Assembly (NCBI GenBank): GCA_963989385.1
Contig: OZ022510.1
Location: 310,501 to 374,500 of the forward strand
Source: Ctena decussata
Lineage: Eukaryota; Mollusca; Bivalvia; Lucinida; Lucinidae
Length of the DNA stretch: 64,000 bases
Reading direction: 5' to 3'
This document shows, piece by piece, positions 1 through 9,290 of the stretch (position 1 is its first letter; the number at the start of each line of letters is the position of its first letter). Below the pieces are notes generated by a model. The model made no database searches, was not told the DNA's origin, and saw only the letters and a program-made list of their open reading frames with translations. A program made the translations under genes and the position numbers.

Positions 1-1598
1 TTAGCCTTATCTTTGTCTTCCATGTATATATCATCATTGAATTCAAGAGGTGGAATGGATGTTTTGTAGTTAGGAGCTATAAAAGTTTTAAGTGTTGACC
101 ACCAGTCTTTTGAGGAGAGTGTCTCGGAGGTGAGTTTTGCTGCAATTTTGTCGTAGAATATTTTTTTAGAATCGCGAATATTTTGAACAACTTTATTACG
201 TAGTGTTTTAAATTTTTTCCAGTCTGATTCTGAGTTAGTTCTTTTTGCCTTCCTATATGCTCTTTTCCGTTTTCTAATGCGTTGTTTGATATTCGAGTTA
301 ATCCAAGGTGGTTCTGTGGGTTTTACTTTAATACTTCGATTAGGTATGCATTCTTTAGCAATAGTTGTTACAGTTGTATTCATATTATTTGCGTAAATAT
401 TAATATCATTATCCTTAATACAATCCCAGTCAAAAGATGCTGCCTTATTACGTAGTAAGTCATAATTGCCTTGGTCATAATTCCAAATGTGTCGCGTAAA
501 TGAAACAAATTTGGGCTTAGAAAACTTAAATATACCATATATTGGACAGTGATACCTTATTTCTTGATTTAGGAAAGGGTCACCAACTCAACTAACTATC
601 AAATGTGGTTCATTATTAACAAGAAGGATATCTATCAATGACGATGAGTTTTCGGTAAAATGTGTAGGTTGACTTATAGATTGATAGAAAGAGAACTGAG
701 TACAAATTGAATCAATTTTTCTCGCGGTTTGAGGATTTAGCACATTTAAATTAAAGTCGCCTGTAATGATTATATCCGAAATTCCTGGTGAGTCTACAGC
801 TAGAGCTATGGAATCTTCAATGTCAGAAAAATAGCTAGAATCAGAGTTTGGAGGACGATAAAACAACCCAAATAGTACACGTTTGTGGTTATTATTCAGT
901 TCTATCCATATGCTCTCAATATTGCGAGATTCTAAATCTGCTCGACGCTTATAATGTAAACTGTCCTTAACATATATCATAACACCTCCGTGGTTGTCGC
1001 CGGCTCGATCCTTCCTCTCAGGGGTGTTATATGACTGCATCAGTAACTCATTTGTGTCAATAGTGGGGCTGAGCCATGTTTCTGTGAAGGCTAAAATGTC
1101 GAATTCGATAAGTTCGGCCTCTATTACATCTAATTTTGAAAATATGCTTTGTACATTATAGTGCACAAAGGACAAGTTATGAGTAAGATCAAGAGAACTA
1201 AATAAAGTATTGGACATACTAGAGGATAAACTATTGTTGCTGCTAGACGAAGAAGTTGATAGGGGTCCTGGATTAGGGTGAACGTCGCCACAGCTAGATA
1301 AAAGTAGGAAGAGCCATGTTACAAACACCACAAAAGAAAAACAAAATGTCTAGTTGGAAATAAAGTCAGCATTTGCCTTTGACGATTTGCCTAGTATAAG
1401 TCTCTTGCGATTACTATACAAATATAGGTTGCGAGCCAGGAAGTCACTTTCATGCAAGACCATTAATACTGAAAAAGTACATGTGTTATTCCTGTACAGA
1501 GTTGTCAGCGCAAGAAAATGTATCAAAGTAGCAAACTTAAACATGCGGCGGTATGTTGGCATAACGGCTAACCTATTTTTTCCATAAACAAGAGTCAT
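1..1598 (-). pseudogene. Non-LTR retrotransposon ORF (2A-like motif, APE endonuclease, start of RT linker), two in-frame stops, cut by window edge
   Basis: One minus-strand frame stays aligned from an ATG at 1598 to base 1 (about 530 codons), broken only by TAG at 1350-1352 and TGA at 588-590. Order: an N-terminal stretch of about 80 residues; a hydrophobic segment (TWLFLLLSSC); a 2A-like GDVHPNPGP (1263-1289); a Ser/Asn-rich linker; then an AP-endonuclease-like domain with HYNVQSI, TETWL, GDFNLNV and SLIDILLVNN. The late RYHCPIY His motif lies just beyond the TGA, so the endonuclease is cut before its last catalytic residue. Past the stop the frame carries a basic RKRKRAYRKAKR stretch and a DWWSTLKTF motif of the endonuclease-RT linker; the RT itself lies off the left edge. 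The HYNVQS/TETWL/GDFN set fits the CR1/L2 side of APE-type LINEs (family knowledge). A decayed, probably immobile copy. Confidence 0.92.
1263..1289 (-). other. 2A-like ribosome-skipping motif GDVHPNPGP
   Basis: The nine codons read GDVHPNPGP, matching the core D-V/I-x-x-N-P-G-P of 2A peptides. They directly follow a Leu-rich hydrophobic run, as in published invertebrate non-LTR elements whose 2A may also act as a signal peptide. In translation the ribosome would skip peptide-bond formation between the final Gly and Pro, freeing the ~110-residue N-terminal part from the endonuclease-RT polyprotein. Activity is inferred, not shown. Confidence 0.8.
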
Positions 1599-1830
1599 GT
1601 AATTGCTGTAAGAAAAAGTAAGAACAAAACAAGTGCCGTCATGCCAACGCAGAAATGTTCAGGATACGTCAGAGTGATCAAAGCGACAACCCACTGCGCC
1701 AACGTCCCCTCTCCCAACTCCAGTAAGCGCGAACCAAATAGGAAGTAAAGAGTATTGAGAAGCAAAAAGAGTAAAAAGACGAATTGCAGGCCCCGAACAG
1801 ACTACTAAAAAAATAAAGCACAGTCAGTCA
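1599..1830 (-). other. Probable 5' leader of the non-LTR retrotransposon
   Basis: Upstream of the first ATG the frame stays open to a TGA at 1659-1661. No further domain is seen. The stretch is unlike the tandem repeats that begin near 1830, so it is most simply the element's 5' UTR. The exact 5' end is not visible. Confidence 0.35.
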
Positions 1831-2834
1831 AAGAAGTTGACAAGCATTCTAGACCATGATCTGACAGCTCAGCAGGAGCAGCCTGGCCAAGATCCACAAT
1901 GCCTGTCATAATATTCTCAATTTTCTATTGGGCAAATACAATAGCATAATGTTTTTGAAGCCGTCCAACCATGACAAGATCTGTCTAGTAAGTTGGCAAG
2001 CATTGCAGACCCTGATCAGACGAAGCAGTCTGGCCAGTATCTGCAATACCTGTCTAATTATCGGCATTCATATATCTGTAAGGCAAACACCGTTAACTAT
2101 TTTAAAACATTCCATGAAAGCACTATAAGTCTAATAAGTTGACAAGCACTGAAGACCCTGATCAGACTGCTCATGTAAAGCAGTAGAGCAGTTATCCCAG
2201 TATCTGCCATGGGCGTCTGTATACTAACAATTATATATCCATTAGGCAAATCGGGCTAGAAAGCTTTGAGACTCGGTCTTTGAAAAAAATAACGCAAAAA
2301 GTTTAGTAAGTTTGCAGTTTGGTATACTTTGAATGCCCTGATCAGCCTGCCCAACAAAAGGCTACCTTGTAGTTATCCCCAATGCTTGTCAAAATATAAA
2401 CAATCATGTAAACCTATCAGGCAGATACAGCACAATAAGCTTTCTAGGAACAATCTAAATTGTCAGGTAAGTTGACAAGCCATTGCAGCCCCTGATCATA
2501 CCGCTCAGGAGCAGCCTGGTCAGGAACTGCATTGCTGGTCTAAATATAAACAGTTATATATCCATTAGTCCAATACAGTAAATTGACGTAATGTTTGGAA
2601 ATATTCTCAGCAACACAATAAAGCCACTAAACTGCCTGCATTGCAGACCCTAATCAGACTGCTCAGCAAGAGAGGCCTGGCCAGCGAGTGCAATGCCTGT
2701 CGGAATATTAGCTATCATATGTTCATTAGAGAAATACGATAGAATAGGCGTTAAAGATAACGCAATCGGTGAACTGAGTCAGAAAACATCGAGGGCTGAA
2801 TTATTAACAATCATATATATTTCAGGTAAACAAG
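1830..2834. repeat. Degenerate tandem array, period about 155 bp (part 1)
   Basis: About six diverged units start near 1837, 1991, 2137, 2313, 2469 and 2629 (spacing 146-176). Each unit carries in order GTTGACAAGCATTGCAGACC, CTGATCAGAC, CAGCAGGAGCAGCCTGGCC, an ATCTGCAATGCCTGTC-like block and a TATATCCATTAGGCAAATAC-like block. No coding frame is shared between units. The array is interrupted at 2835 and one more unit appears after 3545. Confidence 0.8.
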
Positions 2835-3535
2835 TATACTTAGTAAAACAATTGAAGGATATTAAAATTCTATGATTATTTTTACTTAAAACAAGAATTT
2901 TACAAATTTCAATATGCATGCATTCAATAGTATCGGGTGTCTACAATTAAAAGCCTGTCCAATATAAGACACGCTTAAGTGGTTACAGTACAGTACCGCT
3001 CCAAATGGAATAACCCCTACATCACGAATTCACAAACATGCATATTTATCGCTATATTGTTGTTAATACCGATTTTAAGGAGTTGAATGGTTTACCATAA
3101 GGGGACCATCATTCCCACAAAACGTTAGTTACACAATAAAAGCATTTGAATTATTTCCAAATCTGAAGAATCAAGACTACTCCTACTCCCTGCCCTGGAT
3201 ATTCTTTAGTTTAGTTTTGATCAGCAGCAGAATAGTTGGCATCAGAATATTGTAACAGGCGCTTCCATGACCAGGCAAGCTGCCTATGTGAATTACTTGC
3301 GAAACAGCAGGTTTAAACTCAGTTTTAATTGTTTGTGATTTTTTGCAGGAGGGGGTCAGTACATTTGGAATGGTACCTTACAGTAACCACTGTAGCGTGA
3401 CGTTAATTAATCCAGCCCATCAATTGCATATGCCCGGTACAAGTACATGCATGCACATTTAATTTGGTATATATTCTATTAAAAGTCACAAATATGATTA
3501 AAATTTAATATCCTTCAATTGTTTTACTAAGTATA
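2835..3535. mobile_element. Foldback (long inverted repeat) element inserted in the tandem array
   Basis: The left arm (2835-3014) and right arm (3352-3535) are inverted copies: TATACTTAGTAAAACAATTG at the left end faces CAATTGTTTTACTAAGTATA at the right end, and a GTGGTTAC...CCAAATG block near 2973-3002 faces CATTTGGAATGG...GTAACCAC near 3363-3393. ACAAG flanks both sides (2830-2834 and 3540-3544), a possible target duplication. The 340-bp middle codes for nothing recognisable. It looks like a non-autonomous DNA element that split the ~155-bp array. Confidence 0.75.
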
Positions 3536-3544
3536 TTATACAAG

Positions 3545-3700
3545 CAGCCGTAGAAACAGTTGAGCTATGACAGAGTCAGTCCAGAAAGTTGACAGGCATT
3601 GCAGAACCTGATCAGACTGATCAGCAGGAGCAGCCTGGCCAGCATCTGCAAAGTCTGTCCAAACATTTGTAGCATATACGATACAATAACCTACTACAGA
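3545..3700. repeat. Degenerate tandem array, period about 155 bp (part 2)
   Basis: A further unit with GTTGACAGGCATTGCAGAACC, CTGATCAGACTG and AGCAGGAGCAGCCTGGCC, the closest match to the unit at 2629, resumes directly after the foldback element. This supports insertion of the foldback into a once continuous array. Confidence 0.75.
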
Positions 3701-3739
3701 CATTCTAAATATAGCAAAGATAGTCCAGTAGTACTAAAC

Positions 3740-4084
3740 ATTTGTGTGAAGTTAAATCAAAATCTGTCCGTAAATGAAGGCGCTAGAGCGATGACAAAGT
3801 TTTTCAAAAATAGCCACTGTGACCTTGATCTTGACCCAGAACGCTGAAATGCAAATTGCCCAAGGTATTGCCATACTTATCACTTGTGTGAATTTAAATC
3901 GAAATTGGTCCAATGAAGGCACTAGAGCGATGACAAAGTTTTTCTAAAAGTTTTAATGAAAATCAGTCCATAAATGAAGGCGCTAGAGGGATGACAATGT
4001 TTTCTAAAAATAGCCACTGTGACCTTGACCTTGACTCCAGAACCCTGAAAGCAAACTTGTAAAAGATATTGCCATACTAATCAC
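3740..4084. repeat. Short tandem block, unit about 145 bp
   Basis: Two to three partial units share AATGAAGGCGCTAGAG, GATGACAAAGTTTTTC, ATAGCCACTGTGACCTTGA and TTGCCATACT-ATCACTT. The block runs directly into the ~172-bp array and is probably the left part of the same composite element. No coding potential is seen. Confidence 0.7.
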
Positions 4085-5178
4085 TTATAAGTCTATGGGA
4101 AAATATTTTATCGCTCAAGGGCAAGTAACTCTGAAAAGAATGATCCAACCTGGCCCAAATTCGAACTGGTCCGAGATGTTTTGCCTGTCCTGGATACCTG
4201 CAAGTTACAAGAAGTTGCGATCAAAAATGAAGAAGCTAGGGCCCGGACAACATTTTCCCCATTACATATTTCATCGCTAAAGGGCAAGTAACTCTAAAAA
4301 GAATGATCTAACCCGGCTCAAATTCGAACTGGTCCGATTTGTTATAGCTGTCCTGATTACCAGCAAGTTACAAGAACTTGCGATCAAAAATGATGAAGCT
4401 AGGGCCCAGACAACATTTTCGCCATTATAAGTCTATGGGAAAATATTCTATCGCTCAAGGGCAAGTAACTCTAAAAACAATGATCCAACCTGGCCCAAAT
4501 ACGAACTGGTCCGAGATGTTTTGACTGTCTTGGATACCTGCAAGTTACAAGAAGTTGCGATAAAAATGAAGAAGCTAGGGCCAGGACAACATTTTCCCGA
4601 TTATAATATGTTATCGCTCAAGGGCAAGTAACTCTGAAAAGAATGATTCAACCTGGCTCAAATTCGAACTGGTCCAAGATGTTTTGGCTGTTCTGGATAC
4701 CTGCAAGTTGCAAGAAGTTGTGATCAAAAATGATGAAGCTAAGGCCCGGACAACATTTTCCCCATAATAAGTCTATGGGAAAATATTTTATCGCTCAAGG
4801 GCAAGTAACTTTGTAAAGAATTGTCCAACCTGGCCCAAATTCAAACTGGTTCGAGATGTTTTAGCTATCCTAGATATCTGCAAGTTACACGAAGTTGCGA
4901 TCAAAAATGAAGAAGCTAGGGCCCGGACAACATTTTCTCCATTATAAGTCTATGGGACATTTTTGTTGCCATGGTAACCAGAGTTTTAAACCAATCCGTC
5001 CCGAAACTATATGCAATCAATCCCCCACCTCAACAATGCTACACATTAAATTTGATCAAGATTGGCCAGCTACTGTAGCAGATATTAATGTTTTAAAGTG
5101 TGGACGTACGACGGACGACGGACGACGGACCAAGCCTATACTATAAGCTCACCTTGTGAGCCTTCGGCTCAGGTGAGC
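4085..5178 (+). mobile_element. Composite tandem-core element (about 172-bp monomer, GACGGAC microsatellite, TCAGGTGAGC end)
   Basis: Five full monomers and the start of a sixth begin near 4088, 4263, 4427, 4601, 4767 and 4942. Each carries TCTATGGGAAAATATTTTAT, ATCGCTCAAGGGCAAGTAAC, AACCTGGCCCAAATTCGAAC and CTAGGGCCCGGACAACATTT. A GACGGAC microsatellite follows at 5101-5131, then a terminal hairpin. This layout (tandem core, microsatellite, short terminal motif) resembles bivalve pearl-type or Helentron-associated non-autonomous elements; that class name is inference. No protein is encoded. Confidence 0.8.
5144..5178 (+). other. Terminal hairpin of composite element
   Basis: AGCTCACC and TGAGCC fold back on GGCTCA and GGTGAGCT around a small loop. 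The last ten bases (TCAGGTGAGC, 5169-5178) are identical to the right terminus of the 443-bp element at 47.7 kb. It is a structural end mark, not a bacterial-type terminator. Confidence 0.7.
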
Positions 5179-5179
5179 T

Positions 5180-5815
5180 GAAAAGAAGTTAAAGCCTCCC
5201 AGTAATCTATTTTTGACCGTTCCAAGGCGGTGCTTATATTGTGGTTCCGCATTGTTACATGTTCTGATGTCCGCTTGTCTTGACTGTGGTCTTCAAGCAG
5301 TGCGATAGCCTATAGAGCTACTCAATTGCTTCTGTTTCGCTTTGTAATAGAAAAATAGGAAAAAGGTAAAAAACGATGTTTCATGTATTTTGTATAACAT
5401 GTTCTTGTCCGTGTACGTGATTTTGTTCATCTGGTCGTTCTGAAACATTGCGGAAGCTAAACATTTCTAGATGGTACTTCTGCTATGGTTCCTCAATGTT
5501 ATATGTTCTCATGTGTGCTTGTCGATAGTCCTCTAGCAATATAGTCACCTGTATAGCTGCCCACTTTGTTTTTTGCTTTGTTTCGTAATTCAAAAATAGA
5601 ATATATAAAAAAATGGATGTTATTGCTAGTTTAGTTACGGTAGCTGAATGACAACCTGTTTTGGAAAGAGCTGTTCATTCAGTTAGCCTTGGTTTTCTTT
5701 CGTGAACTTTAGATCATGTTTATAAGTATTTTCCTTTAATATGTTTCTAGAGCGGGATATGGGGTCTGCTTGTGTTAATTCTTGACCGTTATCTATCTTT
5801 TTACTTTCCATTGGA
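5180..5815 (+). mobile_element. Fragment of retroelement 3' region (hammerhead/RT family)
   Basis: It contains TTGACCGTTCCAAGGCGGT, GATGTCCGCTTGTCT and a pattern of AAAGAGCTGTTCATTCAG then GAGCGGGATATGGGGTCTG. The same order recurs near 11.5, 20.2, 23.1, 26.3, 36.1 and 43.2 kb, and in reverse at 12.8-13.1 and 14.9-15.2 kb downstream of the RT remnants. It is non-coding here. Confidence 0.65.
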
Positions 5816-5885
5816 AGCAGCCTTTCATTATTATCCTCCCATCGTCCTCATATGACTGAAATCCTGTTAAAAATGATGCTGTTTA
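5815..5885 (+). repeat. Fragment of tRNA-SINE 3' part
   Basis: CTCCCATCGTCCTCATATGA followed by CTGAAATCCTGTTAAAAATG matches the 3' part of the SINE at 56.83-57.04 kb (CCGTCCCATCGTCCTGATAT, then ACTAAAATACTGGTGAATAC). The tRNA head is absent. Confidence 0.5.
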
Positions 5886-6414
5886 AAAGGATAATATCGG
5901 TTAAGTATATTTAAGATTTTTTACTAAAATTGGCCTCTTGTGTTATTAATTTTTTTCAATGTGTTCTTACATCATGTGCTCTTTTTGAAATAGCACATGT
6001 GTATTCTTCAAATGCTAGAACAACCTACACATAGTCAGTGACTTAAAAGAAAGTATGGTTAACAGAAAGAAAATTGATTAAAACTAAAAGCAATGCTTAG
6101 AAAAACATTACTTAATGCAAATTCTAATATTACTTCTTAAGGTATTTGTCTATCATATTACATAAAGGGCCTTGAGATTTAAATAAGATTTGAATAAATA
6201 GAAAAATTAAAAACACAGGCCATTATCAGGAATAAACACAATCAAATATTACATCCCTTCATTGAAACCAAATAGGAAAGAAGCACCCACACACAAATGA
6301 CTAACAAAAAAGATGCAAATGGTGAAAGAAGTATCGAACTTGATTGAATTATTTTCAATTTTGTTATTTAATGAGTAAATTAATTATAATTAATAATTTA
6401 TTATATATTTTTTC
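5886..6414. other. AT-rich stretch, nothing recognised
   Basis: There is no long open frame, RNA motif or repeat recognised elsewhere in the window. Runs of TAATTAATAATTT occur near 6370-6410. Confidence 0.5.
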
Positions 6415-6725
6415 AGTTATAATGTGGGCGAACTGTGGGTTTACCCATATGGGACCAATATGCTAATGACTGGATATAAAATTCCATAAATAGCCACTTA
6501 ATCTGTCTTTTAAAGAGATATAGTATAAATGAAAAACAAATATAACCATTTTTCTGTCATCAGGACAAAATTATATGTGTTTAGAAAATGAAAAGACCAA
6601 TAATGGCCCTAAGTGGGTCCTACATGGGCTACAGTTCCTATATGGGACCTACATCGGTCCTATCGGTCCCTTATGCCTAAGTTCTGCCCATATGGGACCC
6701 ATTTAGCCATGCTTGCTGGGTACCA
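6415..6725. repeat. Element rich in CATATGGG/GGGACC palindromic words
   Basis: Words such as CCCATATGGGACC, GTGGGTCCTACATGGG and CTATATGGGACCTACATC cluster at both ends (6420-6465 and 6600-6720), with an ordinary AT-rich middle. Because CCCATATGGG is self-complementary the ends can pair. It is probably a short non-autonomous element; boundaries are uncertain. Confidence 0.45.
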
Positions 6726-7384
6726 AGTAGTTTTAAAGCGTATTCTTGCAATTGTAACTTTCAGAAAGAGAACTTGATAATTGAATTTGAAGGAGGCAGA
6801 AATAAATGAAAACGATTTGCATCTGAATAGAGCGAAAATTTTCTCCGGTATACTGACTGAATTAGTTGGGTGTGCTGTGACAGAAAATCCATTGAATGCG
6901 TGAAAAAGAGTATCTTATTTATAAATATGATTGATTTTGTCATGCATGCTTTGCATCCTCTTATTTTATCAGAACAAAAATGAACGTGCATCAGTAGAAA
7001 ACTATCGACTTTGACACAAATTGTGTCCATGACTGTTTTTTAATGCCTTTCCTATTATTACAAAGTATACAATGTCATGTAACTATCGTTATTTGGTATC
7101 AGCAATTTTATGCCACTAGCTAAAAAGTTGTAGAGACATATTGCTTTATCCCTTAGTTTGTCCATCTATGCATTTCACCTGATTGTGTTTGATAACTCAA
7201 TAAGTGTAAGAGCTGGGCTCTTGGTAGTTCAAATATGAAAAACAAGTTTACAAACCTGTACATTTTCTGTTCTGTCAGCCATTTGTGTTATAGCGTTACG
7301 CCGTTTTCAAAATTAAAATTCGCTTAAGTTTATAACCAGAATTTTGATAAAGTGTTTCTGGTGAAGTTGGTTCTCTGTTTGGCT
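6726..7384. other. Unique-looking sequence, nothing recognised
   Basis: The longest minus-strand frame (6761-7030, 89 codons) has no recognisable domain and no support. No repeat or RNA motif was found. Confidence 0.5.
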
Positions 7385-7672
7385 TTATATTTGTGTTAGG
7401 TTTAAGCTAGTTTTGTGACCACCTACCTGGAAAAAGGCTCTTTAGTTTGCTATCCGCTCGTGTTGTCTTATTTTTGTCCGGCTGCCTTGTACAACTGTTC
7501 CCTCTTTGGTGTTGTAGTTAAGATGCGGAATTAGCTTGTATTGGTCCCCGAAACTACCTACCGTTTTAAACTATTTTGCACCCCTTTCTTCAGCAGTCTT
7601 TGAATCGACTGTCCAATTAAAATTAAGAAATTACAGAATATTTTTATCTGGTTTCGTCACCAGATATTGTCA
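7385..7672 (+). mobile_element. Retroelement 3' region leading into hammerhead head
   Basis: It carries a diverged 3'-region pattern (CTACCTGGAAAAAGGCTCTT, then TTCCCTCTTTGGTGTTG) and then TTTGAATCGACTGTCCAATT and AATTAAGAAATTACAG, which also precede the head at 14.4 kb in reverse orientation. It shows the 3'-region to head junction of the family. Confidence 0.6.
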
Positions 7673-7718
7673 GGCTCACTGACGAGGCTTTATTAGCCGA
7701 GACTACGTAGTCTGGCCC
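7673..7718 (+). ncRNA. Hammerhead ribozyme remnant (core mutated)
   Basis: CTGACGA (7679-7685) fits CUGANGA. Stem II is GGCT/AGCC (7686-7698), stem III is the palindrome CTACGTAG (7703-7710), followed by the cleavage triplet GTC (7710-7712) and the stem I strand TGGCCC. The conserved GAAA is GAGA here (7699-7702) and stem I has one C-C mismatch, so this copy is probably inactive. Confidence 0.65.
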
Positions 7719-8110
7719 ATGTTCCTACTTCTGTATGTATTCTCTGCTCTTGAAGGAACTTTTTAAGATTTTATTTGTATGTACAAGCTCTTGAGGTTGT
7801 GTCGTTTAGTTGCCCTGAAGGGACGCCTCGCATAGTCATTTAATGCCCGTATTACTCCAATACTTAGTGATTGTTTGCATTTACTTTTCAATACGTTGGT
7901 TCTTTCGAGTCCTCATCATTGATTCATTGTAGTTTTAATCCATGAATGTTTGTTGCCTGTAGTGAGTCTGTGATGGATTAGGAAACTTCACGTGAACCGC
8001 ACGTGAACCGAACAGATACTAAATTGTTCGAACCATTCCAAAAGCTGTGGGCGATACTTCTGTTGCAGTTCCTTTACTGTAATTGATATATCAAGTGTGC
8101 GGGGCAGCTA
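7719..8110 (+). mobile_element. Hammerhead head downstream part and adjoining 3'-region fragment
   Basis: TATGTATTCTCTGCTCTTGA and AGGAACTTTTTAAGATTTTA follow each ribozyme copy in the window. Further right, a GTGAACCGAACAG word and TTGTTCGAACCATTCCAAAA match the 3' region near 20.1 kb. A GTTGCCCTGAAGGGAC hairpin lies at 7810-7826. Confidence 0.55.
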
Positions 8111-8470
8111 AACCTTGTTTTTACATGCAAGTAACCCTCGACTCGAGTTTTGCTGTGTCTCATAAACATATGAGTTATTCGGTTCAAAGGGTTTCTAGCT
8201 CATTCTAGATTCACCCGTCAAGCATATGAGGCAAAATACTGAGATGAAACAGGCTGAGCATTATTTAGCAAGAACAGAAGAAGACTGTAGCAGAAGGAGT
8301 CCGACGATTGAACCCTGATGGGATATACCGAGGACAGATCATCAGGGGCAACCAACTCCACAACCAAATAAGAAGCAAGTCTGTTGCCTTCATTTTTCTG
8401 AACAGCTCCTTGCTTCCAGGGGATATCTGACTCTGTCCCTTCCTTCAAGATGATTTTCTATCAGAATTAT
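8111..8470. other. Nothing recognised
   Basis: There is no supported gene. The right end grades into the interspersed repeat at 8.47 kb. Confidence 0.4.
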
Positions 8471-8730
8471 TTTTATCTTGATTCAGTTGTGTTAAGTATT
8501 TTCGTGGTGGCAAAAAGTCTCCCCGTACTCTAGCATAGTGCTGGCTATATATTGTCTGGTCCTTTTGAATCATTGATCTCATTCTTAGTCAGTTTGAAAA
8601 TAGAATTCCACTGAAGCCGGTGCAAGGGTGAAACATTCCATTACTGCACATGAATGCACCAAATTAAAAGGAGTCTGCTCGTTCGTGTCTCTCATATGTT
8701 CCTTACGCCAAGAGGATATTCCATTATATA
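8471..8730 (+). repeat. Interspersed repeat family C
   Basis: The ordered words CTCCCCGTACTCTAGCATAG, GAGTCAGTTTGAAAATAG-like, GAATTCCACTGAAGCCGGTG, CATTACTGCACATGAA and GTTCCTTACGCCAAGAGGAT recur at 9.08-9.29, 11.94-12.21 and 18.5-18.99 kb on the same strand. They are non-coding and may be parts of one larger decayed element. Confidence 0.55.
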
Positions 8731-8817
8731 TTTTTTCTTATTTTGACTGCAGCTGGTGTTAAGTGCAGTGTTGGGTTCGTGAAAAGACCCCCGAATTTCA
8801 ATAGTGCAGATAATAAT

Positions 8818-9055
8818 TGAGCCGCGACACGACAAAACAAACAAAGTGGTCAGTGCGCCCAGCGAAGTCTCAGAACAGCCTGGGCATCCGCCAAGTCTGA
8901 TCAGAGTATTCGCTGTTCGCATTTAGCTAGCTTAGACCTTAGCTACTGTTGGAGCGCACTGCGGAGACTCTGACCAAACTTTGCAGCTGCCCTGACTGAT
9001 CTGAGGCTTTGCTGGGTGCACAACCACTTTGTTGGTTTTGTCGTGTCGCGGCTTA
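8818..9055. mobile_element. Palindromic MITE (GAGCCGCGACACG family), copy 1
   Basis: The left end TGAGCCGCGACACGACAAAA and right end GTTTTGTCGTGTCGCGGCTTA are inverted copies. The interior is also nearly palindromic (AGCCTGGGCATCCG, GTCTGATCAGAG and their complements), so the whole ~235 bp can fold on itself. There is no coding capacity, and the target duplication is not clear. Confidence 0.88.
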
Positions 9056-9074
9056 TATATTGTATGTTTTTTTA

Positions 9075-9290
9075 TCATTAAACCTATTCGAGTCAATTTG
9101 AAAATACAGCTCTGCTAAAACCTGTGCTAGGGGTTCACAGATAGTGACGCAACCTTTCATTACAACAGTTAATCAGAAGCAATTAAACAATCTGCTAGTT
9201 TCGTTTCTCTGATGTGTTCCTTCCTTCCAGAAGATCTTTCTTCAGAATTTATTCTAATAAAGTCAAATCACAGTGTTTCCTTCAGGACCA
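9075..9290 (+). repeat. Interspersed repeat family C
   Basis: TCGAGTCAATTTGAAAATAC, TGTGCTAGGGGTTCACAG, CTGCTAGTTTCGTTTCTCTG and TCTTCAGAATTTATTCTAAT follow the same order as the copies at 8.5 and 12.0 kb. It lies just right of MITE copy 1, which may have inserted into a longer copy. Confidence 0.5.

Noticed and set aside
1350..1598. Separate small gene upstream of the LINE endonuclease
   Set aside because: It is in the same frame as the endonuclease ORF and ends at a single TAG directly before the 2A leader, so it is better read as the broken N-terminus of that ORF.
5144..5178. Rho-independent terminator
   Set aside because: The hairpin is followed by A-rich rather than T-rich sequence and recurs as a mobile-element end in a eukaryotic context.
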